Assembly: GCA_026398575.1 (NCBI GenBank)
Contig: JAPLSP010000704.1
Location: 1 to 16,036, forward strand
Length of the DNA: 16,036 nt
DNA from: Candidatus Sumerlaeota bacterium
Lineage (GTDB): Bacteria > Sumerlaeota > Sumerlaeia > JADFCT01
Direction of reading: 5' to 3'
Shown here: positions 11,799 through 16,036 of the stretch, piece by piece
How positions within the stretch are numbered: the first letter of the stretch is position 1
Layout: every line of letters starts with the position of its first letter
Program-made: the position numbers and the translations under genes
Notes under the pieces: model-generated
What the model saw: only the letters and a program-made list of their open reading frames with translations
Databases searched by the model: none
Told to the model about the DNA's origin: nothing

Positions 11799-14675
11799 TT
11801 ATGGATGCACAATAGTATTCCATTGCGGCTGGGCGGGCAGCCCTATCAAATTCCCTCTTCCTGTTTGCACAGCTTGAATAGGATAGTACAATAGCCATTC
11901 TCTAAGACTTGGTACAGACGTTTGAAAATACATAAGATTTGATGTGTTTCGATCAGGGGGGCCAGCATCAGCAAGCCCAAATGTATGGCCAAGTTCATGA
12001 CCAACAAGCCGCGTAGCAATATCGGCAGTCGGACTATCTGCCAGAAAAATACAATTCTGATCCGAGAAATATACCGCATCGCAAGTATCTGACGTCTCAG
12101 ACAGCAAAAGATAGGGCGTGTGAATGAGAGTTGTGACCGCTAGCGAAAAGACCACACCTGATGTTGCTGACGTGAATTCATCGGTGGGGACCCCACTGTA
12201 ATTGAAATCAATATAGCCATTTCCGTTTAGATCAATAGGATTCGCAATTGAAGAATCGCCAATAATATTTACCCTAGCTACTCCTTTTCCAAGATAAGCA
12301 TTGCTTCCTGTCACACAGGCGGCGCTGGGAAAAGGTCCGGGAGCGACCACACTTGTTGAAATCCTATTATCAGAAAGGGAATAGTAGCGAATATCACGTG
12401 TACCCATATTATACACGGCAGTCCCGAGCGATGCGGCCTCGGCGCCTTGCTTGCTTCCAAGGCGGCATGACATGCGAGACTCGCCCGGAATTCTCCCAAT
12501 GATTTCGATGTCCTGAGGACTGGCGGAGGCGCGATCAGGAATACAAGTGTAGCCGGCGCCGACCGCAGGATCAAAGAAAACATACGGAGCGTACTTGGCT
12601 GGGTTGACTGTGAGAGTAACATGCGTGCTCGTCGTATAGCCCGCCCGGCAATTGACATCAACATAATCGAATAGCTGAGCGCCCATCAGCTGCGCTGTCA
12701 GCGTTGGATAGCGGTCCGCCGGCGTCACCACAGGAAAGACTTCGTCATATCCGAATTCGGTTGCGGCGCATCTCGAAAAGTCAGTGCTCACGACTCCTCC
12801 CACGACCCGATCTTTTGCGATTATGCCTCCGACGCTCCATTTTAGTTGCAGATCGAAATCCCCTGGTACTATGCCCTCAATATACAGAGTCGCGGGAACG
12901 CTACTCGCTTCGGTTGCGAGATTCCAGCTAAAAAGCGTCTGCTGCGTTCCCGAAGTCTTGTTTGCCGATCTCCAAAGGCGAATGTTTCCATTGACGCCCT
13001 CCAAAGTCAAGACGCCTGTGGAAATACGCGGCGCGTAGGATAGCGATAATGGCTGGAGCTCGTTTTCATCTGCAACACCGGCCTCTGTGGTGACCTCATC
13101 TCTATCAGGGATGCCATTGAGGTTATCGTCGTCCCAATTGAGATAAATTAATTTCCCTGGAAACTGCTCCTCGATGTCATCTTCATACGCATTATTCACT
13201 ATGTCATTTATGGTTCCATTATTATTCGAGTCAATATCAAGATCCACTTGAACAACCGTGAAATCTGTCCTGCAGTTTGCGGTCAGGAAGGCGGCGTCGA
13301 ACGCAGCGTTGACATAAGCATCATCCAAAGATTGCGATGGCGCAAGGCCAATAATCATGGCCGTCATGCCGCTTGTCGTGTCAACCGTCGCGGTCGTACC
13401 CTCGACCACGAACTTGACCTTATCTGCTGGCGCGGTAGATGAGCCATGCGTCCATGTGACTGTGCACGGCAGATCATTCGGCTGCACTATGGCGGCGAGC
13501 GTCTGTGTGCTACCCACAGCAATCCAATCAATATTGGTAATGCTGAAATCGCATACTGTTAATGTTACGCTGTCATAATCCTGAAATTCATTATTGAGAT
13601 TACACGACCATGTAAGAGCTATATCGCCGACGTTCCCGCTTGAGGCAAGGCCTTTAACCGTCAAAGAACCTGGGAGCGCCTCGGAGCCCAGATTCCACGT
13701 TTTCGGTAGCGCGAGCGTAGTGGCGCCGTCGAGAACGGCGATTTTGTCGCCGCCGGACGGAGTTTCCAGCGTTACGGTAACGCCGCTGTTTTGCAGACCG
13801 CCATAAATGGGATATAGATGAAGCGATTGTCCGACGGCGATAAATGCGCCTGGTGAATCCTCGCGTAGCTCGCCCGCCTCGTCTGTCATGCCCTCCCAAT
13901 CCAAGTCCAGATTATAGACCGTATAAGTGGTTGTCGCCGACATGTTGGCGACTGGTTGTCCGCTGCTTATGGCCTGCGCAACGGAATAAGCGTCGCCGAA
14001 ATTCGTGGACACGCCAATGCCTTGTATCGTCACCGTCGTTCCGTCCAGCGTCGCGTATGGTTGATTATCTTGAACGAATATAGAGCGTTGAGCGTCGCAG
14101 GTCCAGCGAATTCCATATCCCAGCTCTTCCGGCAACACATACGCCGCCAGCGTAGTGGTTGTGCCGAGCTTGAGGTAGTCAATATCCGTGATACTGACTT
14201 CCCATGCCGTCAGAGTTACGCTCGTTGTATATGGCGTGGTGATCACGCTTCCCTGATCACCTTCCCATACGACAGTGCAGCATGGAATGATGAGGCTGAC
14301 GCATGGCCAATCGCATACGGCTCTTAGATCTACCTTTAGCAAATTGGTGTTTTCGGCCGGCTCAATCCAACATATTGCATCAGCCGAAGAGGCGTCCCAT
14401 GTCACAGTACGCGTTGAAACATTCTCGCCTTCTTTCAATCCATCCGTCGTTGCGGGAACGTTTGCGGATAGATGCGAAGTAATAATCTTTCCGACAGGTT
14501 CCAAAAATGATTGCGGATCGGCGGTCACGCCATAATCCTCAGCATGAGCACGCATTGCGAAAATGCTCAAGAGCGGTAGCGCAAGAGCCACCATTAAGCA
14601 AAGCTTGTTATGCGTGGAGCTCGTTCGCTTGGTTATCTGCTCTCGCTGCGCTGCTATTTTATGTTTGGTTTGCAT
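11799..14675 (-). CDS. Secreted Ig-like protein with C-terminal metzincin-type metalloprotease site
   Basis: A 958-residue exported protein. A long basic N-region precedes a hydrophobic core and an AHA cleavage site (about 45). Two similar composite units follow. Ig-like strands at about 157-194 and 374-410 (SITDIDYLKLGTTTTLAAYV and SITNIDWIAVGSTQTLAAIV) are each followed by a beta-rich block (about 252-356 and 475-615). The second block carries Ca-binding-type loops (DIDSNNNGTINDI, LNWDDDNLNGIPDRDE). Another such loop, DLNGNGYID, lies at 815-823. Near the end is VGHELGHTFGLAD: His893, Glu894, His897 and Asp903 form an HExxHxxGxxD zinc site, and a candidate Met-turn follows at SNLMY (Met915). 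Asp as third ligand recalls snapalysin-type metzincins. The ATG at 14675 has an AAAAGGGGGAA ribosome-binding site and overlaps the preceding gene by 22 bp. Confidence 0.85.
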   Translation of the reverse strand: MQTKHKIAAQREQITKRTSSTHNKLCLMVALALPLLSIFAMRAHAEDYGVTADPQSFLEPVGKIITSHLSANVPATTDGLKEGENVSTRTVTWDASSADAICWIEPAENTNLLKVDLRAVCDWPCVSLIIPCCTVVWEGDQGSVITTPYTTSVTLTAWEVSITDIDYLKLGTTTTLAAYVLPEELGYGIRWTCDAQRSIFVQDNQPYATLDGTTVTIQGIGVSTNFGDAYSVAQAISSGQPVANMSATTTYTVYNLDLDWEGMTDEAGELREDSPGAFIAVGQSLHLYPIYGGLQNSGVTVTLETPSGGDKIAVLDGATTLALPKTWNLGSEALPGSLTVKGLASSGNVGDIALTWSCNLNNEFQDYDSVTLTVCDFSITNIDWIAVGSTQTLAAIVQPNDLPCTVTWTHGSSTAPADKVKFVVEGTTATVDTTSGMTAMIIGLAPSQSLDDAYVNAAFDAAFLTANCRTDFTVVQVDLDIDSNNNGTINDIVNNAYEDDIEEQFPGKLIYLNWDDDNLNGIPDRDEVTTEAGVADENELQPLSLSYAPRISTGVLTLEGVNGNIRLWRSANKTSGTQQTLFSWNLATEASSVPATLYIEGIVPGDFDLQLKWSVGGIIAKDRVVGGVVSTDFSRCAATEFGYDEVFPVVTPADRYPTLTAQLMGAQLFDYVDVNCRAGYTTSTHVTLTVNPAKYAPYVFFDPAVGAGYTCIPDRASASPQDIEIIGRIPGESRMSCRLGSKQGAEAASLGTAVYNMGTRDIRYYSLSDNRISTSVVAPGPFPSAACVTGSNAYLGKGVARVNIIGDSSIANPIDLNGNGYIDFNYSGVPTDEFTSATSGVVFSLAVTTLIHTPYLLLSETSDTCDAVYFSDQNCIFLADSPTADIATRLVGHELGHTFGLADAGPPDRNTSNLMYFQTSVPSLREWLLYYPIQAVQTGRGNLIGLPAQPQWNTIVHP

Positions 14676-16036
14676 TCGTAAATTCCCCCTTTTCCCATAA
14701 TATAGGTAAGCGTGTACTCATTCCCATGCCTCGTTTCCCATTCCTGCGCTGTGGCGTAAACATTCGGGCTGATGCAGCGAAAATCACGCTGGCGAAATAT
14801 GGGATGCAGTTTTTGCATTGCCCACCAGAACGTTTTCATATCCATGCTAAACTGAATGCGTTCATCCTTGCCCCATACGCCCAAGTTCCAGCGCATGTTA
14901 GCGAGAAGCGGCGGCGGGGTTTGCGGCGCGGCGTTTTCGGCGGCGCGCCACGCATATCGGCGCGCAAAGACAAAAAGATTCCCAATTCCGGCAACGCCAT
15001 AATTGTTCTCCGAGGCGTTCCATAACCGGAACGCAGAATAGCAAGGATTTGCTGCCGGGATGGAGGAAGGGATAGCCGGCGGCAAATAGGGAATCGCGGC
15101 GGTGTTGCTCAAGTCACCTTTTTCGTCCCACTCCGGACGAGGCCCAGCAAGGATGTCAAGGAAACAGCCTGAGACGATGCTGTTGAGGCTTGTACTTTTT
15201 TCAATGCGAACCCAGTATTTCGCAGGGCCGCTCAGAACGAATTGCTTGTAAACGCCGCCCCAGAAATCGCGCACACGCGTCTCGGCCAGCGGCGCGCCGC
15301 GCAATGCCGTCGCGGGCATGCCTGTCAGGCGATCGAATTTGTACGTCGGCAAGGCTGGCTTGCCGTCAAACGTTAGCAGATCGCTTGATATTGTGACACC
15401 ACCCCACTCTGTGCGCGGCCCTCGCTTTTCGCCGCCGGAAGTGACCAAGTCTTCCGTATGCGGATAGATTTTGATTTGATAGTCGCGGCAGCGGTTCTCA
15501 CCTTGATGACCATCTTTATTGAAGAAATAGAGCGAGAAGCGATTGACGCGTTCGGTGGTCTTCACCAAAAGCCATAAATCAGGGCCTTCGTGCGAGCGCG
15601 GATAGGCTTCGCCGTGGTCATCCCATTCCGCTTGCCGGCGGACGCCAACGCTTGGAATATACAAGGTGCGAGGATTATCGGTCGTGCTCCAGTGAATCCA
15701 GTGCCGCAGTGAATCATTGACAGGGGCATTAGGGCCGATATTGCCGATCACATCTGATAGATGCGCGCGGCTGTTCATGAAATTAAAGGACAGCACGCGT
15801 TTGGGGGGCGCAGCATAGCTTGATGCGCAATAAATGGCCTTGGCGCGCCCGATACGCCCGAACGAGTCGCCTTGCGTCGTCCAATCCTCGCCCAAATATT
15901 CTGCATAAGGAAGGCGCATGGGCGAATTCAGAGCCAGTATGCGTGAGGTCAGCGCATCGAGCTCTGCAGGATAAGAACTCGCGGTGGGAGCGGGGAAAAG
16001 GATAGACGGTCCTTGTACTTGCGGTCTGCGAACTGC
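14654..16036 (-). CDS. Large protein of unknown function, C-terminal part (start beyond window)
   Basis: The minus-strand frame is open from the window edge to the stop at 14654, giving at least 460 residues. The Met codon at 15919 is not the start, since the frame continues upstream without a stop (...ALTSRILALNSPMRLPYAEY). I do not recognise the family. Visible features include EGPDLWLLVKTTERVNRFSL, immediately followed by YFFNKDGHQGENRCRDYQIK, a motif type I associate with carbohydrate-active or large secreted proteins of Planctomycetes-like bacteria. A run of aromatic, beta-rich sequence (KYWVRIEKSTSLNSIVSG) follows, and near the end MRWNLGVWGKDERIQFSMDM and YTLTYIMGKGG. No catalytic motif is evident. 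It overlaps the 958-aa gene by 22 bp, so it heads the same transcription unit. Confidence 0.8.
   Translation of the reverse strand, partial: AVRRPQVQGPSILFPAPTASSYPAELDALTSRILALNSPMRLPYAEYLGEDWTTQGDSFGRIGRAKAIYCASSYAAPPKRVLSFNFMNSRAHLSDVIGNIGPNAPVNDSLRHWIHWSTTDNPRTLYIPSVGVRRQAEWDDHGEAYPRSHEGPDLWLLVKTTERVNRFSLYFFNKDGHQGENRCRDYQIKIYPHTEDLVTSGGEKRGPRTEWGGVTISSDLLTFDGKPALPTYKFDRLTGMPATALRGAPLAETRVRDFWGGVYKQFVLSGPAKYWVRIEKSTSLNSIVSGCFLDILAGPRPEWDEKGDLSNTAAIPYLPPAIPSSIPAANPCYSAFRLWNASENNYGVAGIGNLFVFARRYAWRAAENAAPQTPPPLLANMRWNLGVWGKDERIQFSMDMKTFWWAMQKLHPIFRQRDFRCISPNVYATAQEWETRHGNEYTLTYIMGKGGIYECKPNIK

Noticed and set aside
1..16036. tRNA, rRNA, riboswitch, attachment site or intact insertion sequence
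   Set aside because: I found no cloverleaf, conserved rRNA segment, known aptamer core, or transposase with terminal inverted repeats by eye; a covariance-model scan would be needed to exclude small RNAs.

Overview
The window appears to be bacterial and Gram-negative in character. It has a complete [NiFe]-hydrogenase maturation set, a GAF hybrid histidine kinase with HDOD partners, and large exported Ig-like/metalloprotease proteins. Coding density is high in the left two thirds, which is visibly GC-rich. The right third is clearly more AT-rich. The secreted proteins (Ca-binding D-x-D-x-N-x-N-G loops, an 'LNWDDDN' segment, an 'SLYFFNKDGH' motif) and the decaying intergenic repeats resemble proteins I associate with Planctomycetes/Lentisphaerae-type or under-sampled candidate phyla. 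This is a weak taxonomic inference; no rRNA or other marker gene is present.

Region 1 (1-3359, + strand): the end of hypF, then hypC, hypD, an unrecognised 129-aa gene with a strong ribosome-binding site, and hypE. HypF and HypE make the cyanide ligands, and HypC and HypD assemble the Fe(CN)2CO unit for a [NiFe]-hydrogenase. No hydrogenase structural gene is visible here.

Region 2 (3360-4173): a scar zone. The last 57 codons and stop of hypE are repeated exactly 684 bp downstream, at about 94% identity and with no indels. Between the two copies, on the minus strand, lie the C-terminal remnant of a PIN-like toxin and its small partner gene. A 9-bp tandem repeat and a small GC hairpin follow.

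Region 3 (4174-6399, - strand): a tightly packed operon of a membrane protein with a DUF4129-like tail, then hypA and hypB, the nickel-insertion pair. It converges on the hypE side. With it, all six hyp genes (A-F) are represented.

Region 4 (6559-10290, + strand): a signalling operon. It encodes a small protein with an HD-GYP/HDOD-associated N-terminal domain, an HDOD protein, and a GAF-HisKA-HATPase-REC-REC hybrid kinase. The second receiver of the kinase is internally deleted and frameshifted, so the Hpt domain is cut off. A GTG with a good Shine-Dalgarno sequence may let Hpt be translated separately.

Region 5 (10291-10752): no intact gene. It holds a Gly-X hexamer repeat, AT-rich repeats containing AAATAGCTATAAT, and a short remnant resembling a REP-associated (RAYT) transposase C-terminus.

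Region 6 (10753-16036, - strand): a three-gene unit. The genes are a large protein running off the window edge, a 958-aa exported Ig-like protein ending in an HExxHxxGxxD metzincin-type protease site, and a 337-aa exported helical protein. The first two overlap and the third follows after 32 bp, which suggests co-expression. Together with the 129-aa gene and the hypE scar, this is the least explained part of the window.
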